NCBI GenBank assembly: GCA_036873135.1
Contig: JAPTYO010000004.1
Span: 34,877,105-34,941,104 of the forward strand
Length of the DNA stretch: 64,000 bases
Direction of reading: 5' to 3'
Source: Clarkia xantiana subsp. parviflora
Taxonomy: Eukaryota; Streptophyta; Magnoliopsida; Myrtales; Onagraceae
Positions 21,780-34,035 of the stretch are shown one piece after another. Numbering within the stretch: position 1 is the stretch's first letter; each line of letters begins with the position of its first letter. The position numbers and the translations under genes were made by a program. The notes beneath the pieces are model-generated. The model was not told where the DNA came from. It saw only the letters and a list, made by a program, of their open reading frames with translations, and made no database searches.

Positions 21780-22870
21780 GTTGTTGTAAAAAAAAATGAG
21801 TTGTCAGGAAAACTGTAAGTTTTTTTAACTGTGTAATTTTTATTCTCATGCATTCATCTTCTTGGATTTTAAAAAAAAAAAAACAAAAAAAAAACTTTTT
21901 TTCAGCTAAGTAGTCGGACATTTATAAATTTTCTTTCCGAACATGCATTTTGTATGCATTGTTTTTTTTAAAAAAAAAAAACTCTTACCTGGATTTATTT
22001 TTTTTTCAAACTTGCGTTTCATACGCATTACTTTTTTCTTAAAAAAACCTCTTCAGGTAAGTTGTAATTTTTTAGTGCATCATACATGCATTGTTAAAAA
22101 AAAACATTTTAGAAAAAAATTGTGATTCCTCTTTAGCTATTAGAGCTTCTAATTTCGAACGTGCATTCCACATGCATCATTTCAAAAAAACTTTTTACCT
22201 GAATTGTTTTATTTTTAAATAATGCATCAAATATGCATTAATTTAAAAAAAAAAAATTAGATAAATCGTAAACTCTCTTAGTTTTAGAGCTCTTTGTTTA
22301 AAAAACCTTTTACCTGATTTTTTTTTAAATGTGCATCTCATATGCATTATTTTCGAAAAAAACCTTTCAGGTAAATTGTAATTTTCTTAGTTGTGGAATT
22401 TTTATTTTTAAGTTTCCATCTTGTATTTATTGTTGTGCATTTATGCATTCTTTTAAAAAAAAACTTTTCACCTGATTTTTTTAATCTTGAGCAACCAAGA
22501 TGCATTTTTTTTCCTCGTTAAAAAAATAAAAAACAAAAAAATCTTTTCAGATAGCTTGTAAGTTTTCTTAACTGTACAACTTTCATCTCATGTACATCTT
22601 ATAGTTGTTGAACTTTTGATTCCAAACATGCATTGCATTTGCATTTGTTTTTATAAAAAATTCTACCTGGATTTTTCATTTTGTACATATGTATTATTCA
22701 GGTAAACTGGTTGTAAGTTGTAAATTTATTAGAAGTAGAACTTTAACTTTCGAGCATGCATGAGCTTTTAAAAAAATTCAAAGTGTCATTCAGTTTATCC
22801 AAGGTGTTACACTTTTTCGGCAAGATCTTCATTTCAACATTCGCATGAGCTAGTGTTTAAAAAAAAAGAT
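21780..22870 (+). repeat. Degenerate T/A-tract repeats with CAG|GTAA words in element A
   Basis: Units of about 100-200 bp alternate a poly-T or poly-A tract, a palindromic 'tgcat...atgcat' word, and 'ttttcaggtaa' (22052-22060, 22365-22374, 22697-22703; a variant 'cagatag' near 22548). The words read as a 3' splice site fused to a 5' splice site. Equivalent blocks lie at about 36980-38070 and 62310-63390. No coding sequence is present. Confidence 0.6.
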
Positions 22871-23179
22871 TTGATTCTATTATTTCTCAAAAAAATAGTC
22901 TAATTGATCAGTTGAGTGCGACTATTCGAGTTTAAACAAAGGACGAGAAAACCTTTTTTAAAAAAACTTTGTTTTGAGCATCTGTCCTGCGTTCGAGCCA
23001 GATAGTGCACTCAGCGAATTCAGCTAAACTCCAAGCTAGTGCAAAACACCTTAGATCATAAATTTTGGTTCTTTCTGAAATGTAATCAAAATTATGAAAT
23101 GAATGACATTAGAAGTTTTCCGAAAAATCATGCATGACTCATTTGATTCTTTATACTAACTTCCGTGTCTGGTCTTTTC

Positions 23180-24250
23180 AGGTACCCTTGGTTAGGTATC
23201 CTGCACATACGAGCTGTGTCGGCCAAATGGGGCAACAAAAAAGAACGTGCAGCCATTCAGTTGCACGAAGCACAAATTGCGCATTCGGGATATCCAACAC
23301 TCTGGTATGATGACTTGTACTTGGTTTTTCCTTGATATTTGAGTGTCCCTACTATTTTTTAAGATCAGACGACCACTTCGACGAGGTCGCAACCACGTGA
23401 AACGTGACTGCTCCAAAGAACTTACATGTCAAAGTTCCACCCACCATATGTGGAATTCATACGCGTCCCGAACCAAGCCGTATATTCGTTTACGGTGAGG
23501 TTTAAACCGGTCGGTGGTAACCAAGGGGCATCCCCTATTGAGATCGGTCATGTCCGGGGATGGGAAAATATCAAGAGACCATCGAGAGTCTCGTGAAGAT
23601 TCAATGTGCTGATAAATGAACATTTGAGATGTCAAGCAAAGAAAACATTATTGTTGGTGCCTTCCATCAGAGGTCCAGGGGCATTTACTTTCCGGCGGGT
23701 GATCATATACAAGTTGTGATTTCTAGAAGGAGCAGGAAAATCAGGACATGCAGCAGGTCCAGTCGCATAGCGAGCACATTTCCCACTAGAAAAAAACTCC
23801 AACACCCAGGTAAGAGAAGTTGTGATCAATTTTATCCTCGAAGTTTAATTATTTTTTTTCCTTACCCATTTTGTAGTTCAGATAATCATGAAGAGCACAT
23901 CTCGTGCACGGCCCTTTGCTCGCCAACCATTCGTGTCGGCTGCCGAATTTATCTCGCACAATATTTGTGCCCCACCCAATGCGGACTACTCCACGTCATC
24001 CATGTGTGTTCATTGGCCAGGTCATTCATCCTGCATGCGACGAGCCTAACCCGGTAGGTGCTAGCCATAGGGCATCCCCAGACGAGATTGAGCGATAACC
24101 GGGGCACTTGAGAAGCCGAGATTAAAAATCACTGTCTACGTCATCCATTGGTTGTAGGGTTCATCCAGGGCATCGACACTGTCAATCAACTGAGTCCTTC
24201 TCTAGAAGATGTTTTGAATTAGAAATTTCATATTTGCCACTAGGGGGCAT
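23180..24250 (+). other. Element A mid-region, no recognised gene
   Basis: Moderately GC-rich sequence follows a 'ttttcag' acceptor-like site near 23175. It has a short open stretch ('PWLGILHIRAVSAKWGN...') and later 'MKSTSRARPFARQPFV...', neither of which I recognise. It may be a remnant of gag. A purine tract 'ctagggggcatgtac' near 24244 looks like an internal polypurine-tract remnant. Confidence 0.35.
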
Positions 24251-24379
24251 GTACATAATTGTTGTTGATTATTTTCGCTAAATTTTCGTTTTCAAAAAAA
24301 AAAAAAAAAAAAGCAAGGAAAAAGGCAAAAATAAAAAGAAAGCAAAAGCAAAAAAGCAAAAAAACTTTTTTTTTTTTTA

Positions 24380-25090
24380 GGGTCACAGCCGCCCTTTAAT
24401 TGGCTACCGATAAAAATAAAGAGAGTGCTCTTGCATATTTTGTGAGAGCAGTGAAGAAATAAAAGGGTCACAGTTGTCCCTAAATCGACTACACATAAAA
24501 AAGGTCTCAGTCGTCCCTAAAACGACTACAAAGAAAGGGCCACAGCCACCCTTCAAATGGCTACAGATAAAGAGCGCTCCTGCAACATCAAAAGCGGAAA
24601 ATAGGTGAAAGGGCCACAGCCACCCTCTAAACGGCTACAAATAAAAGAGTGATCCCGCGAACCCCGTGAAGGCGGGAGAATAAAAAGGGCCACAGCCACC
24701 CTTAAAAATGGCTACACAAAAAGAGTGATCCCGCGAACCCGGAGAGGGCGAGAAAATAAAAGAAAGGGTCACAGTCGTCCCTCAAACGGCTACACTCAAA
24801 GGAGCGATCCCGGAACATCGATGGCGGATATTAAGTGAAAGGGCCACAACCACCCTCAAAATGGTTACATACAAAGAGTGTTTCCCGGATCAGAGACGAG
24901 GAATAAGGGTCACAGCCACCTTCCAAATGGCTACAATCAAAAGAGCTCCCGCAACATTGAAAACGGTGAGAAAAAAGGTCACAGTCACCCTCCAAAGGGC
25001 TACAAATACTCCCGCATCGAGGCGGAAAATAAAGTACGGGTCACAACCACCGTTTAATCGGCTACTAAATAAAGAGTGCTTCCGCTAGGT
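24380..25090 (+). repeat. Minisatellite 1 of element A, variable unit of about 60-85 bp
   Basis: About ten imperfect units share 'gggccacagccaccctcaaa', 'cggctacaaataaagagtg' and usually 'atcccgcgaacc...ggcggg'. The same array is at about 49711-50420 in unit 3; unit 4 is cut before reaching it. Confidence 0.85.
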
Positions 25091-25639
25091 TGAAAACCCG
25101 AAAGGGCGACCTAGGCAAAATCAGGAAATGAGAGGCATGGTTGCAAGTTCAGGAATTGCAATCATGGAAAAAGGAGAGAAAATAAAAAGCTGAGGGGCAC
25201 GATTGGAAATCTCTCAATCGGCCATGGCAAAAGGAGAGGAAAAGAGAAACTCTAAAAAAAAAAAAGAGATAAGAAGAATAAAGAAAAAAGAAAAAAGAGA
25301 AAAAAAAATCCCGCTAGGTTGTCGCACAATGCACAATTTAGGCAAAAATTAGGGACAAACACTCATGCGCAAGCGTATTTTCTACGACACAGCATCTTCC
25401 AAAACGGCAAGCGGGACGGTTACAGTCTGTTCTCGCGAGTCACCATTCAAGGGCGAGTAGGACTGTTACAGTCTGTTCCTATAAGTCACAACCGAAAATC
25501 GGGATCTGAAGTTTTCCAGCTTCCTGAGAGTCAACCCCGACGAACGAAGCCTTAGTATTCAGCCTTCGCAAGTCACGCCACTAGAGGCACTTCTCCAACG
25601 GACGCTACTAGAGGCTCTTCTCCGACATACGCCGCTAGA

Positions 25640-25930
25640 GGCATCGCCAAAGGTTCTCCGGTACGGTCTGACGTAGAGGTCTTCCGCCACCAGAGATATC
25701 ACCAGAGGTTTTCCGGTACGGTCTGACGTAGAGGTCTTCCGTTACCACTTGCCACTAGAGGCATCACCAAAGGTTCTCTGATACGGTCTGACGTAGAGGT
25801 CTTTCACCACCAGAGATATCACCAGAGGTTTTCCGGTACGGTCTGACGTAGAGGTTTTTCCGTTACCACTCGCCACTAGAAGCGTCACCAGAGGTTGTTG
25901 GTACTGTCTGACGTAGATGTCTTCTGTTAC
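25640..25930 (+). repeat. Minisatellite 2 of element A, unit about 55-65 bp
   Basis: Five units are built on 'ggtacggtctgacgtagagg' alternating with 'ccaccagagatatcaccag' or 'gccactagaggcatcacc'. The unit 3 copy lies at about 50970-51260. Confidence 0.8.
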
Positions 25931-26053
25931 CAATCATCACCAAATGTTTTACTTTATTGCACGCCACTGGAGGCTTTTCCTTGTCGCTCGCCACTGGAGG
26001 CAACGTCGATTAAGGTTTTACTTTACTGCATGCCACTGGAGGCTTTACTTTTC

Positions 26054-26330
26054 TGCACTACCAATGGAGGCACCGCCAACAGGGGCACCGCCGACGGAGG
26101 TTCTATTTTCTGCACTACCAATGGAGGCACCGCCAACAGGGGCACCGCCGACGGAGGTTCTATTTTCTGCACTACTAATGGAGGCACCGCCAACAGGGGC
26201 ACCGCCGACAGAGGTTCTATTTTCCGCACGCCAACGGAGGCACCGCCAACAGGGGCACCGCCGACCGAGGCTTTTCTGCGATACCAATGGAGGCACTATC
26301 AACAGGGGCACCGCCGACAAAAGTTTAACT
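26054..26330 (+). repeat. Minisatellite 3 of element A, 57 bp unit, about five copies
   Basis: The unit contains 'ccaatggaggcaccgccaac', 'aggggcaccgccgacggagg' and 'ttctattttc'. Its length is a multiple of three, so several frames stay open; I read this as a by-product of the repeat, not a gene. The unit 3 copy is at 51384-51660. Confidence 0.88.
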
Positions 26331-26480
26331 TTTTCGCATCGTTAATAAAGCCAAAGGCCACCTTGGAGACTTGAAGACCCGGAAGAAGATATACTTCCTA
26401 GCCAAAATTAGTGTTTACTCGTCTTTGAACAAACCCCCTCGAATGCATTCTATGGGAGTCCGTCCAAAGAGGGGCAAGCA

Positions 26481-27630
26481 ATAAAACCTAATTTTGGTAC
26501 GCGCAACACGTATATAACACGTTCAAAAATGTTATGTGTAAAACGTTTAAAAAAAGGAAATATTTAAACATAGAAGGTCACAGGGTTGCTAAAAATAGGT
26601 TTAGCTTAAATTAGGATAAAATATATGCATTAAATATCATGTAATATTCAGAAAAATATATATTATATATTTATGACAATTTTCATAAATATATATATGT
26701 AATTTTCGGAATAAATAATGGGTATATTTAGAAAAATGTATGTTCCTAATATTGGAACCTAATTTAGCTATAAAAGGACCCCTTGTCCATGTAAAAAAAC
26801 ATCACATCAATAATAATACATCAGTTCTTAAAAACCATGCAGTTTTGTCTCCTAGTGAATAAAAGTTTTTTTTTCCCTTTCTCTTTCTTCCTCTCGCTGA
26901 TGAAGGCTCCCCACCGGCGCCGGAGTTTCGACCCACAGCACTCCGCCCCGCTCGTCGCCCTGCCTGGCTGTCCGCCGTCCCTACTCGACCTCCCATCGCT
27001 GCTGCTCCGATCCTACCCGTCCCCTCCGTGCATCAGGTCTGTTTTTTTTCATTTTTTTTATTGTTATTATTTAATAATTTGTTTTTTGTTTAAATTTTCT
27101 GTTTATTCTTTATTATTATTATATTATGTTGGCTAGGTAATTAAAATGTAAATATAATTAGATAACATGTTTTTGTGAATATATGTGTATGATATGTAAA
27201 TACTAAATTGTATCATGTTTGGAGCATGCTTAGTTTTGTTTATATTGTATTTCAATTAGGAGAATTAGATGCTTAATAGTTTTTTTTAAGTTTATATTTA
27301 TTGTTAATAATAGTTTTTGCGTAAAAATTAGTTTAGTTCTTTTTCATAACGCTAGATTAGTTTGACGTAACGAATGTTTAAATTTTAAAAAGTGGCAATT
27401 AAGCGAATTGAGTACCGAATGGGCGAGGTTAAAAATTATATTTTTAATTCGTAATAGAACCCCCGAACTCGGCTTTCTGATCGTAGACCGATTTTATACA
27501 TAGGTGTTTAATTCGTTATTCGCTTAGGTAATTTAGGATTCTAGTTAGCCTTAATTAACTAGTGGCGACTCTTTTCAAAATTGCACGTTTTCAAACGTAA
27601 TTCGTCATAGGTCAGATTTTAGGTCCGACA
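26481..27630 (+). repeat. 3' LTR of element A (unit 2)
   Basis: About 1150 bp and collinear with the 5' LTR, but its first bases read 'ataaaacc' instead of 'tgtaaacacc', so the left terminus is altered. Single-base differences from the 5' LTR are frequent (for example 'aaaacg' for 'aacgcg'). Confidence 0.88.
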
Positions 27631-28620
27631 ATAGTCTTATAATATTTGTGTAATTAATTAATTAGACTAATATAATGCTAAAAATGGAATTTAATAAAAA
27701 GGTTTAACGTTGTCTTCAATTGAGCAAATTTAAGTTGAATGTTATATTAGTTTAAGTTTAACGTTATTACTTATATGTACTTAGTAAGTCATTGGGTATG
27801 TTAATTGCATGTGCAGCTCCGTTTCTCCTCATTTTTTGGCCTGAGGAAATCTCATGATTTTCGCATTGCAGATCAAATAATCAAAATGTCAAAGAAACAA
27901 AGGCAATACAACTAAAAAGTCAAGGATCCCTGTAAGTTGCTTATGTGTTGAATTTATTGTACTCTTCATGCTTTTCTGTGCGTTGTTTGATATGCTGTTT
28001 CACTTTCTTGATGATAGAATAAAAGCCAGAGAACATTTAATAGTGTGGCTCAAGATAAATCCACCCGGTTGCGGAGGTTTATGAACTCAAGAGCCTTTTG
28101 TCAGACAGGTTTGTGGTTATAACTGCTGAGTTTTTGCTGATGGTAGATAGTAGTTTTCTTATGTGGCTATTACCTTACGGTCGTCTCCTTAACCTTCACG
28201 CTTGGCTTTCAGGGAGCTCTTGCACAAAGAAGATCACATTTTCAAGGAAACCACTTTTCTTTGGCGAATGAGGTTGCAAGGAAGGCTGAAGTTGCTCCTT
28301 TTCGTGGAAGATTTGTATATAGATATAGTTTTTAATTAAAACGTATTAAATATCAAATTATTATTTTTTGTTTCTCAAAATCCTTTTGAATAAATATATT
28401 TCATTTACGTATAATGTAGTTCTTATATTTTTTTGTACACTTTTGTTTATTTTATTTATGAATCATTCTAACATTTTCTCACATGTGCATCGCGGTTTCA
28501 ACATCCTATTATATATAGACATGCAATTGTACTATAACATATTCATTGTTATAATTTTGACATTTTATCTTATTAGCTATTAGTATCTTACCTGCGCGTT
28601 GCGCGGGTAATGAGCCCTAG

Positions 28621-28765
28621 TTAATACAGATATATGTGCACCAATTACACCTACATCAAATAGAGGTAAAAATATATTTTGTATGTTTTATTGATGATTT
28701 CTCACATATGACTCCAGTGTATATTTTGGCAACAAAGTCATATGCTTTAGGAGTAGGATTGAGCA
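28621..28765 (+). pseudogene. Copia integrase relic, right part (unit 2)
   Basis: It resumes exactly in phase with 18835: 'EILQL' before the Helitron and 'NTDICAPITPTSNRG' after it, the start of the integrase catalytic core. It decays after about 28765. Confidence 0.85.
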
Positions 28766-30928
28766 TAAAAACCAATTCAAACGAACCAAATTGTATTTGA
28801 ACCGAACTGATTTGTTTAGAGCCAATTCTACTAAACTTGTTCAATAACCAAATCGGTTAATCAATTCTTACATTGTTCATTTCGGAATTGACATAAAAAT
28901 AACCAAATTAGTAGTTAACCGAATTGAATTAATTTTAATTTTGGAAATAATAATGATTGAATTTCATAAATATTTATTCTAATGTTTAAACAATATATAT
29001 ATATATATATATATTTAAGATAATTTTTTAAGTCAACTTATATCTTATAAAAGTCTAAAATATTTTTCAATTATCTTCTTGAACCTTATTTTCATATTCG
29101 CATTTGTGGATTCTTCATTGTCTTCCATCGTCGACTTTCAAATTAATAGTTAAAAAAAAATTCAGTTTAGCTTAATTGGTTATAAATCAGTTCGTTACCA
29201 AATAAGTTATTTAAAATTTAAATAGTGCAGTTCAAGATTGAGATGAAAATCGAATTGAATTGTTTTTTTAAGTGCAGTTCATTTCAACACTAGTACATGA
29301 ATGACGCGAACTATGCTCATCCATATTTATGAGTCTTTAATGCTTTCAAAAATGAAATAAAAAACCAAACTTGAAAGAAAATGCTTAAGAAATATGAACT
29401 AAGCCTTTAATATAATTCTTAAAAAAAACATATTTTAAATTTATTATTATTCCAAATTTACATTTAACTTTTACTCATTTATTTTAGTTTTCCTATTCTT
29501 TTATATATTTAATCTAATCTAAAAAAAGGAAAACACCTTTTTATGAATTTCTAAATGGCATGTGAATTTTATGAGTTTAAAAATAATAATTGAAGTATCA
29601 ACTATTTGTTATTGCTCGATTCACCTAGTTAGACAGCTCATTCTGACCCGAGCCCATATCAGACATGGTCACCTTGTTTAGGAGATCATGTCTTAGATGT
29701 GCACGAGCCTGTTCGAGCTTATGGCTCACCCTAGCCAATAAAAAATCGTTCGTGATTCAACTGGTCGAGCTTGGGGCGCCATAACCCGGACATGTATACA
29801 TGGTTTCCTATACAAGGTGGCCATTTTTGGTCCGAATTTGGGCCAAGACGAGTCCTCTAACTAGATGAATTGAGTCACGGATGACTGATAAGTTGCACTT
29901 CAGATAGTCGACACTCCAAATATATATAATAAATAAATAAAAGCCTAGACTCCTAAAAGTTACATACCGATAATCGAGACTCCTAAAATATTATATTTCC
30001 TCTAAACTAATATAATTCTACTTGATTAAATTAAATAATGATACATGACGAAACCATTAAATTTGTGGTTTCAAATCAATTCTAAAGGTCCTAACCCTAA
30101 AATGTGTATCACGCGTGCTGCATTTCTGAACTTTAAAGCACCCAAAAAGTCTACACAAATAAATAATATTATGTCATGTATTTATATTTGTTTCATTTTA
30201 TTTACTATATAAAATTATATAATTTTAAATATCGTAATAAAAAATATTAACTTTTTGTGTACGGTACTCAAATGTAGAAATATTTTGTTTTCATATAAAA
30301 GGTTTACAATGATATCATAATATCTAATTTAGATAAATTATTATAATATATTAATAATAAAATGTAAATTTTCAATAATGAATTTTTATGTGATGCGTGA
30401 ATTCGTTTCATGATATAAAATATGCTTTATACCAACAGACGGGTTATATTTTTGTTTTCCTTTTGTCAAATAGGTGTACTTAAACTTAAAGTTACTTTGT
30501 ACTTATTGATCCTTTTGGAAATGATTTAGTTAAATATTAAACAAAGAAAACGATTAAAGTTTAGAGATATTTAAAAGAGAAAACTCAATGATTTTTTTTT
30601 TTGGTAAGAAAAATCAAAATTAATAAATTCTGTACGAACTACATGTACTTTTTAAAAAAAAATAAACCAGGCGCTCCAGAAGCCTTGAGTCCTACGAATT
30701 TGTACTAACCGTAATTACAACGCTAAATTAAAAAATAAACGTTACTAGATTAGGACTATATTTTAATATATATTAGGATATATATCCTAAATTAGGAAAC
30801 AAATGACTTTATATATATATAATATAATATAGCAGTCGTAGTGGTAGTTACTACTTTCACTTTCTTTACTAGAAGATAGATTTCAGAGCTGACTGATAAT
30901 CTATCTCCGTCTCTCTCAAGTCTCAATT
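28766..30928. other. AT-rich flank upstream of gene copy 3, no gene
   Basis: Noncoding and repeated at 54096-56259 and, diverged, in unit 1. Contains an (AT)n run near 28993-29015 whose length differs by two bases from unit 4. The TATA region of copy 3 lies at 30809-30830. Confidence 0.6.
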
Positions 30929-31966
30929 ATGGAGTTGGCGACTCCTCCACTCCGCCGCAATTTTGGTTCGACTGTGACTGTTCTTGCCGTCGATTCCGAC
31001 ATCGAGCATCTCCTGAACTTGAGTAAGTTGCTTCGCTTCTTCAACTACCAGGTCGCCACTTGCCAAACAGCCACCGGTGCTCTGTCGCTGCTCCGAAAGC
31101 GGACGAACCAGTTCCAGATTCTTCTCGCCGACGTCGCCTTGCCGGACAATGATGGTTTCGATTTGCTAACTGTGGCGACAGCAGAATTCCCGGCCCTGCA
31201 AGTCATTCTCTTCTCCGACGCCGGCTACGAAACAGCGGCTGTCCAAGCCCTAAAATTAGGTGCCTGTGCTTTCTACACCAAACCCATTCCTTCGGACGTA
31301 GTGGAACATGTCTGGCAACACGTTTTCAGGAGAAAGGTCGAATCTTTGCCACCGCCGCCATTGCCGATTGTTTCACCAGCGCCCAAGAGGAGAAGAGACG
31401 ATGATGTGAATTCGAGCGTGATTATTCAGGGGACTGAAGGGATCAAGAGATTAAAGAAGGCGGGTGCAGAATCGAGGAGGAAACCTAGGTTGGTTTGGTC
31501 GCCGGCGCTCCACAGCAAGTTCCTGGCCGCCGTTGAGTTAATCGGCGCCGACAATCTTACTTCTGGAAAAATCCTCAAAGCAATGGAACAGATGGGAGGA
31601 GTGGGGGTGAGTCTCAGTGAACCTCAAGTCTCGAGTTACCTGCAGCGGTATCGTAAGAATCTTCTTTTGGAGAAGAATAATTCATTATCTGCGGCGGCAG
31701 AATCATCGGAACCCTCCTCCTACCAAGAGACATCATCTCCATCTACTGCTCCTGCTCCTGCTATTGATGAACCCTACTTGTCTGATCAACAACTATCTGC
31801 CATCACTTCTTCACCGGATTATACTACTTCCCCGGAAACATCATCGTACGTGGAATCAGGAGGAGTTGTGGAATCAGAAGGAGAATATTTTGACTGGTGC
31901 TTGAATAATCTTGACTTATCTTTTCTTGAAAAACAGCTAGAAACTATTAATAATCTATCTGCTTAA
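30929..31966 (+). CDS. Receiver-GARP response regulator, copy 3
   Basis: Protein identical to copies 1, 2 and 4 (345 residues, single exon, D68/S96/K118 with S23, GARP at 183-247). Unlike copy 2, it retains the full upstream flank of the unit (about 2.3 kb) back to the Copia relic at 28621. TATA tract at 30809-30830. The nearest downstream sequence is the Copia relic at about 32390; the young element B lies about 6.7 kb downstream and is unlikely to affect transcription directly. Confidence 0.93.
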   Translation: MELATPPLRRNFGSTVTVLAVDSDIEHLLNLSKLLRFFNYQVATCQTATGALSLLRKRTNQFQILLADVALPDNDGFDLLTVATAEFPALQVILFSDAGYETAAVQALKLGACAFYTKPIPSDVVEHVWQHVFRRKVESLPPPPLPIVSPAPKRRRDDDVNSSVIIQGTEGIKRLKKAGAESRRKPRLVWSPALHSKFLAAVELIGADNLTSGKILKAMEQMGGVGVSLSEPQVSSYLQRYRKNLLLEKNNSLSAAAESSEPSSYQETSSPSTAPAPAIDEPYLSDQQLSAITSSPDYTTSPETSSYVESGGVVESEGEYFDWCLNNLDLSFLEKQLETINNLSA

Positions 31967-32389
31967 TTGCAATTAAATTAGCAGATGCACTTCTAGCTAG
32001 CCTGATTCATTGATTGTTTCTAGTATGTATGTATGTATAGAGTAGTAATTCTTTCCACTTTGTCTTTTGTAACAAGGCAACATTCTTAATGAATAATAAT
32101 ATTTGGTTATTGATTTTCTTCAAATTCTGTCTCTGTCTACAATTTCCTTTCCTGCCTACTATCATATACCCTTCCATGCATGTACTTACAGATGGTCAAC
32201 TTATGTATGTACAGCAATAGAAGATTTACATAAACAAAAACAACCACATCAATAAAGTTAATCTACTTCAATACTGTTTGTTTCGTAATTTTTTTTGTTT
32301 TTTATCTGAGTTCTTCGAGCTTATCAATTCTGATTGATACCTACTTCAGTTTAAGAGTTTCTGAGTAAATTTAAATGATCAAAAGCCAA

Positions 32390-34035
32390 ATTCATGGTAT
32401 CAAATCCTAAGGTTTTAGAAGTCGCAACTTTTGGAGAATTCTACGGAACGATTGAGAACAATGAAAGTTTTTTATAATCCTCAACTATGAAGGATACTAT
32501 GACTACTGAAGTACAATCATGGAGAATATCCTTCGTGCTAAGGAATATAGGGAAGTGATCGAAGATGGAGTTAGAAACTCAGAAGCATCAAATTACAAGA
32601 CAAAAAAGTTGGTTGACATGAAGACGAAAAACCTTATATTTTAAGCAATTGACAAGGCAACACTTTTGACACTTCTTTACAAAACAAAAAACGTCAAAAG
32701 AAATTTTGTTATCTATGAAAAAGAAAGGATTATGATTTGATCGAGTTCAAATGAGCAATTGCAAATACTGAGAAGGGGTTTTGAATTGTTGCGAATGTGT
32801 GAAGGATAAAATGTGATGAACTATTGTATGAGAAATGTCTACAACAAGATGATGATCAAATGATGGTTATTGGCTGATAAGAAAATGGTGGTGAAGATTT
32901 TAAGTCCCTCAGTCACAAATTCGATTTTGTGGTATGTGTTATTGAGTAGTCAAAACACATTGATACTTTGCCTTTAGATGAGAATCAAAGTTCGCTAAAT
33001 TATTCATGAGCACAAGCTGAATCGAAATTCATACAGTGAGGAGAAAGACTTGAAGGTAACTGGTCTGTGTAAGAGGGAGAGTCTCATTTCTTGAAAAAGG
33101 AAAAGTAGGCTCAGGAAGAGTCATTCCAAATTAAAAAAAACCATGAAAAATTTGAAGGCAAAAAACGTGTGAGAGGGAGCAGCAGCTCTTATTAAATAGC
33201 AATAGATCATGATGAAAGAGGAATAAGTAATCAAAGATATATATAGGAAAAACACAAGTTGAGTGGTTTAGGTGTCACAAATTGGACACCACAAGTGCGA
33301 GTGTTGGGCCAGATTACCCGAAGAGAAATATGAGCATTCGAATTTTTGTAACTTCAAATGATAAGGCGGTTCTCTTAATGGTAATCAATGAAGAGGAGCC
33401 AACTCAAAAATTTAAGTACATATATTACATTGATTCAGGTTTAGTAATCACATGACAGGCTGTAGAGAAGCTTTCAGTTCATTGGATGAAAGATATAAGA
33501 TTAGTAACCTATAATGTTTGTGAATAACTCAGGAGTTCCAATAATGAAAAATGTGTTTTGAAATTAAAGACATCAGAAGGCACAACTGAGGTAATTTATG
33601 ATGTCTTGTATGTGCCTCAATTAGCTGCTAGTTTGATTAGTGTGTTAGTTGCTAGTTTGATGAGTGTTAGTCAACTACAAGAGAATGACTATTTGATTGT
33701 GATTGATGTTGGTGCTTTCAATGTGTACAATAAAAAGTACTGGCCATATTTTTTTCTACAAAAATGACATCATATAGATTCTTTCCTTTTATTTTAGATA
33801 TTGTGCATGAGTGTCTAGTCATAATAGAAGGAAGTTGTAAAAGTCAGAATGATGAGGGTTGGTTATAGAATATGAGAGTGGATTATTTAAGCTTCAGATA
33901 TCTAAATATGGTGGATAAGATTACTTGATACTAAGAATAATGATGAGATATGCGAAACATGTACATTTGAGAAACAAACAAAATACTCATTCCCAAAAGG
34001 ACCAACATGGATGCTCACTGAGATACTGCAACTAA
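32390..34035 (+). pseudogene. Copia relic, left part (unit 3)
   Basis: Same decayed gag-protease-integrase fragment as at 17190, with a few substitutions and a homopolymer difference near 33130. It contains the 'IYDVLYVPQLAASLISV' segment at about 33590-33640 and ends at the Helitron junction 34035/34036. Confidence 0.85.

Larger units (their letters stand above)
20200..27630 (+). mobile_element. LTR element A, non-autonomous, 7431 bp (unit 2)
   Basis: It starts TGTAAACACC and ends GGTCCGACA, flanked by the 5 bp duplication ATAGT (20195-20199 and 27631-27635). Three bases after the left LTR is a primer-binding site 'TGGCGACTCTGCTGGGGAC' (21352-21370). A purine tract 'aaagaggggcaagc' precedes the right LTR. 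The primer site and the tandem repeats near the 3' LTR resemble Tat/Ogre-type Gypsy elements, but this is my recollection of the family. No gag, protease, RT or integrase is detectable, so it depends on another element. The two LTRs differ at roughly 2-3% of positions by eye. Confidence 0.9.
18836..28620 (+). mobile_element. Helitron interrupting the Copia integrase, carrying element A (unit 2)
   Basis: The 3' end is 'CCTGCGCGTTGCGCGGG', which folds as a hairpin with one T-G pair, then 'taatgagccCTAG'. The insertion is between A (18835) and T (28621), and unit 1 has the empty site at 379/380. The 5' end 'TATATATATATATAAATTTAGG' resembles that of the 2576 Helitron but has lost the TC dinucleotide. 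Removing element A leaves about 2.35 kb. No Rep/helicase gene is visible. The sides (18836-20194 and 27636-28620) hold no gene I recognise; a 20 bp direct repeat 'gcaattgctccgcgt' occurs twice near 18990-19030. Confidence 0.88.
15104..30302 (+). repeat. Tandem unit 2 of the array (15.2 kb)
   Basis: It starts at 'tttacaatgatatcataat' and runs to the same words at 30303. It contains gene copy 2, the Copia relic split by the Helitron, element A, and the flank leading to gene copy 3. It matches unit 3 almost base for base, apart from single-base differences and homopolymer length changes. Confidence 0.92.

Noticed and set aside
26023..26374. Open frames of 68-159 codons in element A (and copies at 51353-51704)
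   Set aside because: By-products of the 57 bp repeat; the frames are open in several phases and on both strands.
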